Shown piece by piece: positions 16,410 through 24,834 of a stretch of 64,000 nucleotides of DNA. The position numbers and the translations under genes were made by a program. This stretch comes from Parasulfuritortus sp049322515 (GTDB lineage Bacteria > Pseudomonadota > Gammaproteobacteria > Burkholderiales > Thiobacillaceae). Numbering within the stretch: position 1 is the first letter of the stretch; every line of letters starts with the position of its first letter. Location: assembly GCA_049322515.1 (NCBI GenBank), contig JBMOQW010000033.1, positions 1-64,000 of the forward strand, in the 5' to 3' direction. The notes below the pieces were generated by a model. That model had not been told where the DNA came from, made no database searches, and saw nothing but the letters and a program-made list of their open reading frames with translations.

Positions 16410-17405
16410 ATGATTGCAGGTTACGCAGTACCTGACTTTATCAGCGAGTTCTGGCACTTCTACATCGCCGGTATCACCATCGTCTCGATCCTCGGGGTGA
16501 TGTGGTTCCTGCAGGCGCAAACCACGCGCAAGCTGGCCCCTGGTGAGAAGGCCGAACTCATGGAACATGCCTGGGACGGTGATCTCCAGGAACTGAACAA
16601 CCCCCTGCCGCGCTGGTGGCTGTACGGCTTCTGGGGCCTGATCGCCTTCTCGATCGTCTACCTGGTCCTCTACCCGGGCCTCGGCAAGTATGCCGGCACC
16701 CTGGGCTGGACCTCGTTCCAGGAATGGAAGGATGACAAGGAAGCCGTCGACGCCGAATTCAACAAGGTGCTCGAGCCGTTCATGCAACAGGATGTCATGA
16801 CCGTGGCCGCCGACCCGACCGCCAAGGAAATGGGCCAGCGTCTCTATCTGACCTACTGCATGCAGTGCCATGGCTCCAATGCCCAGGGTGACGGAAAGAA
16901 CTTCCCGAACCTGGCGGACGGTCAATGGCTGTTTGGTGGCGACGCCGAAGCCATCAAGTCCTCCATCGCCACTGGCCGGATCGCGGAAATGCCCGCCAAC
17001 CTGCTTGGCGACGAGCAGAGCGCGCGGGAAGTCGCGAACTACGTCCTGTCGATGGGCGGCAAGCCGCACGACGCCGCGCTGGCCGCCGCCGGCCAGCCCA
17101 AGTACGCCGCCTGTGCCGGCTGTCATGGTGAAGATGGCACGGGCATGCCTGCTGCCAGTTTCCCGAACATCGTCGACGATGCCTGGCAGTATGGCGGTAG
17201 CGAAGCGGCCATCGTGGAATCGATCATGAAGGGCCGCAAGGGGGGCATGCCAGCGTTCCAGGACATGCTGGGCGACGCCAAGATCCACTTGCTGACGGCC
17301 TATGTCTGGGGTCTCGGCGGCGGCCAGCAGCCGCCCGCTCCCGCCCCGATGGAGGCGGCAGCGACTGAAGCCCCGGCTGAAGCGGCTGCTCCGGCACAGC
17401 AGTAA
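16410..17405 (+). CDS. ccoP: cbb3-type cytochrome c oxidase subunit III, diheme cytochrome c
   Basis: This 331-residue diheme subunit has two predicted N-terminal membrane segments (about 9-31 and 68-88) followed by two cytochrome c domains. The heme motifs are C150-MQ-C153-H154 and C235-AG-C238-H239. The tail (after about 305) is an Ala/Pro/Glu-rich low-complexity extension. CcoP accepts electrons from soluble cytochromes. A GAGGAG sequence precedes the ATG. A hairpin array follows the gene. Confidence 0.96.
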   Translation: MIAGYAVPDFISEFWHFYIAGITIVSILGVMWFLQAQTTRKLAPGEKAELMEHAWDGDLQELNNPLPRWWLYGFWGLIAFSIVYLVLYPGLGKYAGTLGWTSFQEWKDDKEAVDAEFNKVLEPFMQQDVMTVAADPTAKEMGQRLYLTYCMQCHGSNAQGDGKNFPNLADGQWLFGGDAEAIKSSIATGRIAEMPANLLGDEQSAREVANYVLSMGGKPHDAALAAAGQPKYAACAGCHGEDGTGMPAASFPNIVDDAWQYGGSEAAIVESIMKGRKGGMPAFQDMLGDAKIHLLTAYVWGLGGGQQPPAPAPMEAAATEAPAEAAAPAQQ

Positions 17406-17429
17406 GCCTGATCCGCGGCTCGTCCGCAC

Positions 17430-17499
17430 GGGTCGGTCTCCGGACCGACCCGCCGGCAAGGAGATTCGAAACAGTCTCCTTGCCGGCGGGTATCCCGCC
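17430..17499 (+). terminator. Three nested hairpins between ccoP and ccoG
   Basis: Hairpin 1 spans 17430-17451 (9-bp stem, loop TCCG). Hairpin 2 has perfect 15-bp arms at 17450-17464 and 17475-17489. Hairpin 3 is GGCGGG (17485-17490), loop TAT, CCCGCC (17494-17499). Hairpin 2 shares bases with both neighbours, so 1+3 and 2 are alternative structures. No T-run follows. They may slow or partly stop transcription, or stabilise the ccoNOQP mRNA relative to ccoGH. Confidence 0.65.
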
Positions 17500-17568
17500 T
17501 ACAACCATACAAAAGCCCGCGTACCGATTGTTTGGAGGAGTGACCACAACATTGGATAACTACGCAGC

Positions 17569-19002
17569 ATGAGAGAAGGAGTTCGCAAGGTGGCGGAAGC
17601 TGACAATAAAGCACCGATGAGCAACGAATCCGAACAAATCACCCTGTACGAAGTGCGCCAGAAGATCTACCCGCGCGCGGTGCAAGGTTTGTTCAACAAC
17701 TGGCGGATCGCACTCGTCCTGTTGACCCAGATCATCTATTACGGCCTGCCCTGGGTCACCTGGGAAGGCCGCCAGGCCGTCCTGTTCGACCTCGGCGCTC
17801 GCAAGTTCTTCCTGTTCGATTGGGTCTTCTGGCCCCAGGATTTCGTCTGGCTGGCCGCCATCCTGATCATCTCGGCCCTGGCCCTGTTCCTGTTCACCGC
17901 CATCGCCGGCCGGCTCTGGTGCGGCTATGCCTGTCCACAGACGGTCTACACCGAACTGTTCATGTGGATAGAGAACTGGTTCGAGGGGGACTGGAAGAAG
18001 CAGCAGAAACTCAACACCCAGCCCTGGAACGGCGAGAAGATCCTCCGGCGCGGCGGCAAGCATCTGACCTGGGTGCTCCTGTCACTCTGGACCGGCTTCA
18101 CCCTGGTCGCCTATTTCACGCCGGCCACCGTGCTCTGGAACGAGTTGCTGACCTGGACCCTGGGCCCGTGGGAAACCTTCTGGATCTTCTTCTATGCCTT
18201 CGCCACCTGGGGTTTTGCCGGTTTCATGCGGGAACAGGTATGCAAGTACATGTGTCCGTATGCCCGCTTCCAGAGCGCGATGTTCGACGATGACACCCTG
18301 ATCATCACCTACGATTACAAGCGGGGCGACCCGCGTGGGGCGCGCAAGAAGGATGCCGACTACAAGGGCCAGGGGCTTGGCGACTGCGTCGACTGCGGCA
18401 TCTGCGTCCAGGTCTGTCCAACCGGCATCGACATCCGCAACGGCCTGCAATACATGTGCATCGGCTGCGCAGCCTGTATCGATGCCTGCGACCAGGTCAT
18501 GGAAAAGATGAATTATCCGAAGGGTCTGATCCGCTATTCGACCCAGAACGTGATCGACGGCAAGTACGGCGACAAGGACATCATGAAACATGTGTTCCGG
18601 CCGCGCACTCTGTTTTATACCGTGATCTTCCTGGGCATCATCGTCGCCTTCCTGTACACCCTGGCGCAGCGCATCCCGCTCCGCGTCGACGTGATCCGCG
18701 ACCGCCTCACCCTGTCGCGGGAAACGCCGAACGGCGGCATCGAGAACATCTACCGCCTGCAGATCATCAACATGGATGGCAAACCCCACCAGTACGCGAT
18801 CACGGCCAAGGGCATCGAAGGGCTGAAGGTGACGAGTGGTGACAAGGTCGACATACCCGCGCTTGGCACGGTCAACCTCAACGTCACCCTTGAAGCCTCG
18901 AGGCTGGCGATCAACAAGCCAACCCAACCCGTCGAATTCGAGATTCGCGCTTTGGATGACGAAAAGCTCGTCCGCGCTGCCAAGTCGAGTTTCCTCAAGT
19001 GA
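17569..19002 (+). CDS. ccoG: cbb3 oxidase accessory protein CcoG (polyferredoxin)
   Basis: This 477-residue membrane ferredoxin of the RdxA/FixG family is linked to copper reduction during cbb3 assembly. It has several membrane helices in the N-terminal half, a CGYACPQTVYTE motif, and two [4Fe-4S] motifs: CVDCGICVQVCPTGID and CIGCAACIDACD. A C-terminal periplasmic Ig-like domain (about 365-477) completes the family architecture. A further start option is the ATG giving MSNESEQITLYE (17617). ccoH overlaps the stop by 4 bp. Confidence 0.94.
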   Translation: MREGVRKVAEADNKAPMSNESEQITLYEVRQKIYPRAVQGLFNNWRIALVLLTQIIYYGLPWVTWEGRQAVLFDLGARKFFLFDWVFWPQDFVWLAAILIISALALFLFTAIAGRLWCGYACPQTVYTELFMWIENWFEGDWKKQQKLNTQPWNGEKILRRGGKHLTWVLLSLWTGFTLVAYFTPATVLWNELLTWTLGPWETFWIFFYAFATWGFAGFMREQVCKYMCPYARFQSAMFDDDTLIITYDYKRGDPRGARKKDADYKGQGLGDCVDCGICVQVCPTGIDIRNGLQYMCIGCAACIDACDQVMEKMNYPKGLIRYSTQNVIDGKYGDKDIMKHVFRPRTLFYTVIFLGIIVAFLYTLAQRIPLRVDVIRDRLTLSRETPNGGIENIYRLQIINMDGKPHQYAITAKGIEGLKVTSGDKVDIPALGTVNLNVTLEASRLAINKPTQPVEFEIRALDDEKLVRAAKSSFLK

Positions 19003-19553
19003 GCGCCCCGGGAATGAACAGCATGGTCGACAAGAAATCCTCCTGGCGCGGTGAACCCATGGTCTGGCTGCTGATTGCCCTGCCGCTGTCGGCGGTCCTG
19101 GCCAGCGCGGTGACCATCTGGATTGCCAACCACAACGCGGACACCCTGGTCAAGGAAGAGTACGTCAAGGAAGGCTTTGCCATCCGTCAGGCCAGCGAAC
19201 GGGATCGTCTGGCCGCAGACCTGGGTCTGTCCGCGAAGCTCAATGTCCTGCCTGGCGGACTCTCGCTCGACCTGACCGGACACCTCAACCCGATGCCGGA
19301 AAGCCTGGCCCTGACCCTGGCACATCCAACCGATCCGAACCAGGATCTGGTGCTGTCACTGCAGTCGGTGCGCGATGGCCAGTACACCGCCCAGTATGCG
19401 GATATCCCATCTGGGAAGCGCCACCTCGAACTGGCGCCCTTGGACAAATCCTGGCGCCTGGCCGGGCGCTGGCAGGGTCCTCTGGAAGGGCCCATGCTGC
19501 TGAACCCAATGGCTCAGGGTCAGACCCCCTCTCATTCGTCAACGCGACCCTAA
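18999..19553 (+). CDS. ccoH: cbb3 assembly protein CcoH (FixH family)
   Basis: This protein of up to 184 residues has one N-terminal membrane helix (about 22-44) and a periplasmic beta-rich domain, the FixH architecture. The start is either a GTG at 18999, which overlaps the ccoG stop (GTGA), or an ATG at 19014. Conserved features include GLSLDLTGHL and a late SWRLAGRW. CcoH stays bound to the assembled oxidase. It completes the ccoGH accessory pair. Confidence 0.82.
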   Translation: MSAPGMNSMVDKKSSWRGEPMVWLLIALPLSAVLASAVTIWIANHNADTLVKEEYVKEGFAIRQASERDRLAADLGLSAKLNVLPGGLSLDLTGHLNPMPESLALTLAHPTDPNQDLVLSLQSVRDGQYTAQYADIPSGKRHLELAPLDKSWRLAGRWQGPLEGPMLLNPMAQGQTPSHSSTRP

Positions 19554-19575
19554 CCGGCGCATTTCAAGGAGAAAG

Positions 19576-19713
19576 ATGATGGACGTCGTCATGAAAGAAC
19601 TCTTCAGCACCGATATCGGCCTGCTCAGCCTGTTCACCATCGGGTTCATTATCGCCATGGGACTGTTCATCTGGTATCGCGTGTCCAAGAACATCAAGGA
19701 AGAGCAACAGTAA
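19576..19713 (+). CDS. DUF3149-type small membrane protein
   Basis: This 45-residue peptide starts MMDVVMKELFSTDIGLLSL and has one membrane helix (about 15-34) and the tail RVSKNIKEEQQ. The pattern of an N-terminal KELF-T-D-GL, a single helix and a short basic tail resembles DUF3149 proteins. A strong AAGGAG precedes the ATG, which argues that it is translated. It is the last gene of the cco locus, 22 bp after ccoH. A role in the oxidase or its stability is possible from context only. Confidence 0.7.
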   Translation: MMDVVMKELFSTDIGLLSLFTIGFIIAMGLFIWYRVSKNIKEEQQ

Positions 19714-19724
19714 ATCGATCCCGA

Positions 19725-19756
19725 CTGGCCACTGACTGCCCAGCGGCAGTGGCCAG
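19725..19756. terminator. Hairpin between the cco locus and fliI
   Basis: CTGGCCACTG (19725-19734) and CAGTGGCCAG (19747-19756) form a perfect 10-bp stem with a 12-nt loop. It separates two convergent units (DUF3149 on plus, fliI on minus), so it may end both transcripts. No T-run is present on either side. Confidence 0.55.
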
Positions 19757-19758
19757 CC

Positions 19759-21159
19759 TCAGGCCACAAGGTCGGAGAGTTGATCCCGGCTGGCGGCGTA
19801 TCCCTCCTTATCCGAGAAGTCCTGCATCAGGAAGGCTTCCATCCTCGGGTACAGTTGGATGGCCTCGTCCAGCACGGCATCATTGCCCTTGACGTAGGCG
19901 CCGATGGTGATCAGGTCCCGGCTCCGCTGATAACGGGCATACAGGCTCTTGAAACGGCGTACCCGATTCAGGTCATCCCGCACCAACAACTCGGTGATCA
20001 CCCGGGAAATCGACTGTTCGATGTCAATGGCCGGATAGTGGCCTTGATCGGCCAGGGTTCGTGACAGCACGATATGCCCATCCAGGATGGCCCGTGCCGC
20101 ATCGGCGATCGGCTCCTGCGGATCGTCGCCCTCCACCAGCACGGTGTAAAACGCCGTGATAGAGCCGCTTCCGCACCGCCCGTTGCCCGCCCGTTCGACC
20201 AATTGCGGCAGTTTAGCGAACACCGAAGGGGGGTAGCCCTTGGTCGCCGGTGGCTCGCCCACCGCCAGGGCAATTTCCCGCTGCGCCTGGGCATAGCGGG
20301 TCAGCGAGTCCATGATCAATAGCACGTGCTGGCCCTGGTCACGGAAATATTCCGCGATCGCCGTGGCATAGGCAGCGCCATGGAGGCGTTGCAGGGGTGG
20401 TGCGTCGGCGGGCGCGGCAACCACCACAGACCGGCTCAGCCCTTCCTCGCCCAGGATGTTCTCGATGAACTCCTTCACCTCACGGCCACGCTCACCGATC
20501 AGGCCGACCACGACGACATCCGCCGAGGTGTAGCGGGCCATCATGCCGAGCAGCATCGACTTGCCCACGCCACTGCCCGCGAACAGGCCCATGCGCTGGC
20601 CACGTCCTACCGTGAGCAGGGCATTGATGGCGCGTACCCCAACGTCGAGCACCTCGCTGATGGGCTCCCGCTCCATCGGGTTGAAAGGCCGGCTATAAAG
20701 GGGAACCCGGCGCGAAGGGTCGAGGATGCCGCGCCGGTCCAGCACGCGACCAGCCCCATCGACGACACGGCCGAGCATCTCGGGGCCGACCGGGACCTGA
20801 CGAATGCGGTCCTCGATGCGCCGTTTCCGGGTATAGGCGACATTGATGCGCGGGTGGTCGAAATTGCAGCTGCGGTAGGCTTCGACGATGGCGCCCGGCG
20901 CCAACCCGTAGACGTCGGTGGACGGCATCAGGTACAGGCGGTCACCATGAAAACCGACCACCTCGGCGTCCACCTGCTGCCCACCCGGCATGGAAACCCG
21001 ACAATTCACGCCGGTCGGCAGTTTCAGCCCGGAAGCCTCCATGACCAGACCCGCCACCTTGGTCAGACGACCCGTCACGCCCCAGGGCGACGCCTGCGAG
21101 ACGGCTTCCTGACAATCGCGCAGATAGTCGATGAAAGGTGACGGGGTTACTCCAGCCAT
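19759..21159 (-). CDS. fliI: Flagellum-specific ATPase FliI
   Basis: This 466-residue ATPase energises the flagellar type III export apparatus. The Walker A motif is AGSGVGKS at 194-201, the Walker B region is HVLLIMDSLTRYAQAQREIA, and GYPPSVFAKLPQLVERAG follows. It belongs to the F1-beta-like family and forms a complex with FliH. It overlaps fliH by 13 bp. It is the last gene of this flagellar block: fliJ, which normally follows, is absent and the cco locus comes next. Confidence 0.96.
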   Translation of the reverse strand: MAGVTPSPFIDYLRDCQEAVSQASPWGVTGRLTKVAGLVMEASGLKLPTGVNCRVSMPGGQQVDAEVVGFHGDRLYLMPSTDVYGLAPGAIVEAYRSCNFDHPRINVAYTRKRRIEDRIRQVPVGPEMLGRVVDGAGRVLDRRGILDPSRRVPLYSRPFNPMEREPISEVLDVGVRAINALLTVGRGQRMGLFAGSGVGKSMLLGMMARYTSADVVVVGLIGERGREVKEFIENILGEEGLSRSVVVAAPADAPPLQRLHGAAYATAIAEYFRDQGQHVLLIMDSLTRYAQAQREIALAVGEPPATKGYPPSVFAKLPQLVERAGNGRCGSGSITAFYTVLVEGDDPQEPIADAARAILDGHIVLSRTLADQGHYPAIDIEQSISRVITELLVRDDLNRVRRFKSLYARYQRSRDLITIGAYVKGNDAVLDEAIQLYPRMEAFLMQDFSDKEGYAASRDQLSDLVA

Positions 21160-21800
21160 TCGGTATCGGCACCCAGGCAGTCGACGATTTCCCGCCAGCG
21201 GGTCGGCAATTCGCCATCGACTTCACTGTGATTGGCGTCGAGCCGGAACCCCCCCCGTTCGATGCGCGGATCCGGCAGGATCTTGAAGGTGAACTGGGCA
21301 TGCTCGACCTCCATGAAATTCTGCACCGCCTTGGCATCGTCCGGATGCACGGCGATGCGCAAATGGCCATTGAGACTAGGCAACGCCCCCATCGCCTCAC
21401 GGATGATCTCGACCACCCGGCCTTCGTGGACCCGCACACTGGAACGGAGGATCTGGCGCGCCACGGTCAATGCCAGTTGCAGGATCTCCTGGGCGACCCG
21501 CTCGTCTTCGCGGATCCGTACGCGATCCAGCGCCTCGGACAGCGTGCGCAGAACGGCCTGGTCGGCCTCCGCCGCCTGCTTGCCGGCTTCATAGCCCGCC
21601 CGATAGCCTTCGTCCCGACCGAGTTGGAAGCCTTCCTGGGCAGCCTGCTGATGGATGAGTTCAAGCTCCTCCGCCGTCGGCAGGGTAATCCCCGGTTCCG
21701 GCTCGGCGCTCGGTGCCGGCTTGGCGGGTTCGTCAAAGCCGAGCAGTTCCCAACGCTGGTAGGCGGTCAGCTGCTCCTTGGGAATGACCGGCGAGGGCAT
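21147..21800 (-). CDS. fliH: Flagellar assembly protein FliH
   Basis: This 217-residue peripheral-stalk protein regulates FliI. After a variable Pro/Glu-rich N-terminus (1-55), the protein shows the GxxxG-type helix (EGFQLGRDEGYRAGYEAGKQ, about 57-76) typical of FliH. A C-terminal domain with LRSSVRVHEGRVVEIIREAM follows. The ATG overlaps the fliG stop by 1 bp. Its place between fliG and fliI is standard. Confidence 0.93.
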   Translation of the reverse strand: MPSPVIPKEQLTAYQRWELLGFDEPAKPAPSAEPEPGITLPTAEELELIHQQAAQEGFQLGRDEGYRAGYEAGKQAAEADQAVLRTLSEALDRVRIREDERVAQEILQLALTVARQILRSSVRVHEGRVVEIIREAMGALPSLNGHLRIAVHPDDAKAVQNFMEVEHAQFTFKILPDPRIERGGFRLDANHSEVDGELPTRWREIVDCLGADTEWLE

Positions 21801-22798
21801 TACTCAACCATGCCCTCGTCGCCGCCCTTGCCGCCGAGCACGATCTGGCCTTCGTCGGCCAGGCGACGGATGACCTTGAGGATCTCCTTCTGCTCGGCCT
21901 CGACCTCGGACAAGCGCACCGGCCCCTTCGAATCGAGGTCTTCCTTGAGCGCTTCGGCAGCACGGCTGGACATGTTCTTGAAGATCTTTTCCTTGAGTTC
22001 CTCGGAAGTGCCCTTGAGCGCAATGATCAGCGACTCGGACTGCACCTCCCGCAGCAACAGCTGGACCGAGCGGTCGTCCAGGTCGAGCAGGTTGTCGAAG
22101 GTGAACATCTGGTCCTGGATCTTCTGCGCCAGATCCGGGTCATTCTCGCGGATGCTGGCCAGCACCGAGGCCTCGACTGCACCGCCCATGTAGTTGAGGA
22201 TGTTGGCGGTCGACTTGACCCCGCCGAGGGCACTTTTCTTGCCGCGTTCGCCGCCTGCGAGCAACTGGGTCAGCACCTCGTTCAACTCGCGCAGGGCCAT
22301 GGGCTGCACCCCTTCGAGGGTGGCGATGCGCAGGAGGACATCGTTGCGCAGGCGCTCCGGCAGCAAGTTGAGGATCTCGCTGGCATGGTCCGACTCCAGG
22401 TGCACCATGATGGTGGCGATGATCTGGGGATGCTCGTTGCGGATCATCTCGGCCACCGAGTTGGCATCCATCCATTTCAGGCTTTCGATACCCGCGTTGT
22501 CGTTGCCCTGCAGGATCCGGTCGAGCAGGTGCGAGGCCTTGTCATCGCCCAGGGCCTTGGTCAGCACGGTGCGGATGTACTCGTCGCTGTCAGCGAGGGT
22601 GACCCGGCCCTCGGTCTCCTTGCGGAACTCGTTCAACACCGCTTCGATCTGGCTGCGGTTGACGTTGCCGATGCTGGCCATGGCGGCGCCCAGCTTTTGA
22701 ACTTCCTTGGGGCCCAGATACTTGAACACCTCGGCCGCCTCGTCGTGACCGAGCGCCAGCATCAGGATCGCACTTTTCTGGAGACCTTCGTCGCTCAT
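21800..22798 (-). CDS. fliG: Flagellar motor switch protein FliG
   Basis: This 332-residue C-ring protein couples the stator to rotation. I use the ATG at 22798 (MSDEGLQKSAILMLALG), which overlaps the fliF stop (ATGA). An in-frame ATG 15 bp upstream is less likely. Hallmarks include EVFKYLGPKEVQKLGAAM, the EHPQIIATIMVHLE middle-domain segment (EHPQ motif) and the C-terminal charged helix MSSRAAEALKEDLDSKGPVR, which contacts MotA. Confidence 0.96.
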   Translation of the reverse strand: MSDEGLQKSAILMLALGHDEAAEVFKYLGPKEVQKLGAAMASIGNVNRSQIEAVLNEFRKETEGRVTLADSDEYIRTVLTKALGDDKASHLLDRILQGNDNAGIESLKWMDANSVAEMIRNEHPQIIATIMVHLESDHASEILNLLPERLRNDVLLRIATLEGVQPMALRELNEVLTQLLAGGERGKKSALGGVKSTANILNYMGGAVEASVLASIRENDPDLAQKIQDQMFTFDNLLDLDDRSVQLLLREVQSESLIIALKGTSEELKEKIFKNMSSRAAEALKEDLDSKGPVRLSEVEAEQKEILKVIRRLADEGQIVLGGKGGDEGMVE

Positions 22799-24450
22799 TC
22801 CTTGGCCATCCATTCCTTGACCACATCGGCCACGATCTTCGGATTCTGTTTCGAGAATTCACGCACGTTATGCAGGTTGTGCTGGTAGCTGTCGGCCTGG
22901 TGCCGGGCTTCGGCCCCCTGTTGATCCTCTTCGGATCCAAACTCATCGGTGAGCCCGGCCTCCAGGGCATGGCCCTCCGGCGTGACCACCTCGGGTGGAC
23001 GCACCAGGTCGCGCAACAGCGGCCGGAGCACGCCGAACACCAGATAGAAGGCGAGCCCGAAGATGAGCAGGTTCTTGAGCAGTTCCTTGACCAGGGCGAT
23101 ATTGTCCGGGTCCTTCCAGAGCGGCGTCTCGATCACTTCGGCCTTCTCTTCGGTGAACGCCGCGTTGACCACGTTCACGGTATCACCGCGTGCCTGGTTG
23201 TAGCCGACCGCCTCCTTGACCAGATTGCTGATCTGCTCCAGTTCCTGGGCAGGAATCGGCGTCGGCGCGGCATCTGCCTCGGCGCTCGCCCGGTAATTGA
23301 CCACCACGGCCACGGACAGGCGCTTGATCCGGCCGAGCGACTCGCGCACGTGGCGGATGGTCTTGTCGAGTTCGAAATTGGTCACGCTGTCGCGCCGGCT
23401 GCTGCCGCCCGCCGCCTGGCCGGCAGCCCCAGCGCCCGCGGCACCAGCGCCAGGCTGGGTGGTCAGGGGCGCGGTCGCATTGCCGGGGGGCTGATTGGTC
23501 AACGCGCCGGGCACGCCACCGGCCGGCGCACCGGCCCCCGGACCGGATTCCTGGGAGACCTGCTGGCTGCGGATAGCCTGGGCATCGGGCACCGGGTTCG
23601 GCTTGAACGTCTCGCTGGTCGATTCGTCCTCGGAGAAATCCAGGTCGGCACGGACTTCGGCCTTGACGTTGCGGTTGCCGACGATGGGCCCGACGATGGC
23701 CATCACCTTGCGTGCGTAGTCGGCTTCCAGCTCGCGCAGGTAGCCGAGCTGGTTGGAACTGAGTCCACGCATGGCCAGGCCGTCATTGGGGGTGGTCAGC
23801 AGGTTACCGGCCTGATCCACCACGGTGACATGGCTGGCCTGCAGTTCGGGCACGCTGCTCGACACCAGGTGCACGATGGCGCCGACCTGGTTGGCATCCA
23901 GCGTCCGCCCGGCGTAGAGATTGACCAGCACCGACGCGGAGGGCTTTTGCTGCTCGCGGATGAACACCGAGGGTTTCGGGATCGCCAGATGCACGCGGGC
24001 GGCCTCGACCGGCGCCAGGGTCTGGATGGTACGGCCCAGCTCGCCCTCCAGGGCGCGTTGGTAGGTGACCTGCTCCTGGAACTGGGTCATGCCCAGCTTG
24101 GCGTTGTCCATGATCTCGAAGCCGACCGAACCGCCCTTCGGGAGGCCCTGGGAAGCGAGTTGGAAGCGCAGGTCGTAGACCTTGTTGGCGGGCACCAGGA
24201 TGGCGCCACCAGCCTCGGTCTTGTAGGGCACGTTCATGGTCTGCAAGGCCGCCAACACGCTGCCCGCGTCGCGCTCGGACAAGCCAGAGAACAATACCCG
24301 GTAATCGGGCGTGCGGCTCCACATCACCGCGCCGACGATCAACGCAATGACCGCAGCGACGGCGACCATGACTCCCAGCTTGCGGGAGTTCGGTAAGGCG
24401 TTGAATCGTTGGAGCGGGGTGCTGGCGTAAGTCGATTGAGGTGTGGCCAT
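22795..24450 (-). CDS. fliF: Flagellar MS-ring protein FliF
   Basis: This 551-residue protein forms the MS ring in the inner membrane. It has two membrane segments, near 25-45 and near 450-470, flanking a large periplasmic part. The ring-building motifs are seen in VLFSGLSERDAGSVLAALQ and ARVHLAIPKPSVFIREQQKP. A Gly/Ala/Pro-rich linker (about 295-350) is typical. The cytoplasmic tail ends with NPKIVADVVKEWMAKE, the FliG-binding segment. fliE lies 38 bp upstream. Confidence 0.96.
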   Translation of the reverse strand: MATPQSTYASTPLQRFNALPNSRKLGVMVAVAAVIALIVGAVMWSRTPDYRVLFSGLSERDAGSVLAALQTMNVPYKTEAGGAILVPANKVYDLRFQLASQGLPKGGSVGFEIMDNAKLGMTQFQEQVTYQRALEGELGRTIQTLAPVEAARVHLAIPKPSVFIREQQKPSASVLVNLYAGRTLDANQVGAIVHLVSSSVPELQASHVTVVDQAGNLLTTPNDGLAMRGLSSNQLGYLRELEADYARKVMAIVGPIVGNRNVKAEVRADLDFSEDESTSETFKPNPVPDAQAIRSQQVSQESGPGAGAPAGGVPGALTNQPPGNATAPLTTQPGAGAAGAGAAGQAAGGSSRRDSVTNFELDKTIRHVRESLGRIKRLSVAVVVNYRASAEADAAPTPIPAQELEQISNLVKEAVGYNQARGDTVNVVNAAFTEEKAEVIETPLWKDPDNIALVKELLKNLLIFGLAFYLVFGVLRPLLRDLVRPPEVVTPEGHALEAGLTDEFGSEEDQQGAEARHQADSYQHNLHNVREFSKQNPKIVADVVKEWMAKE

Positions 24451-24488
24451 CCGCGCCGTGTCCGGTGTCAGGTCATTCGGCTACAGGG

Positions 24489-24806
24489 TCAAACCTGCAT
24501 GTTCATGACTTCCTGGTAGGCAGATACCAGTTTGTTGCGGACCTGGACCATGGCCTGGAAGGAGACGCTGGCCTTCTGCAAGGACACCACCACATCCTGC
24601 AGGTTGGCGTTGTCGCCCTGGGCATACTGCTCGCTCAACTGCTTGGCGTCCTGCTGGGTGTTATCGACCTCGGCCACGGCGGCCTTGAGCATCGCCGAAA
24701 AATCGAGGCCCGACCCGGTTTCCGGCGTCGACGCAGCAGGGCTCGCAGCTTGCGCCGCGACCGCGCGCAACTGATGGACCATCTGCTCTATGCCCGGATT
24801 GACCAT
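24489..24806 (-). CDS. fliE: Flagellar hook-basal body protein FliE
   Basis: This 105-residue rod-junction protein connects the MS ring to the rod. The start MVNPGIEQMVHQLRAV at 24806 has GGAGA 9-14 bases upstream. A longer form to 24863 would overlap flrC and is rejected. The conserved C-terminus VSLQKASVSFQAMVQVRNKL, then YQEVMNMQV, is diagnostic. It opens the fliEFGHI run. Confidence 0.94.
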   Translation of the reverse strand: MVNPGIEQMVHQLRAVAAQAASPAASTPETGSGLDFSAMLKAAVAEVDNTQQDAKQLSEQYAQGDNANLQDVVVSLQKASVSFQAMVQVRNKLVSAYQEVMNMQV

Positions 24807-24834
24807 GGCGCTGTCTCCAATGCGGATGCCAACA

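Noticed and set aside
24816..24832. Sigma-54-like element (TTGGCA-N6-TTGGA) upstream of fliE on the reverse strand
   Set aside because: Spacing fits, but the -12 GC is GG, and the start would fall at the fliE ATG, leaving no ribosome site; the TTGGAGA is better read as the Shine-Dalgarno sequence.
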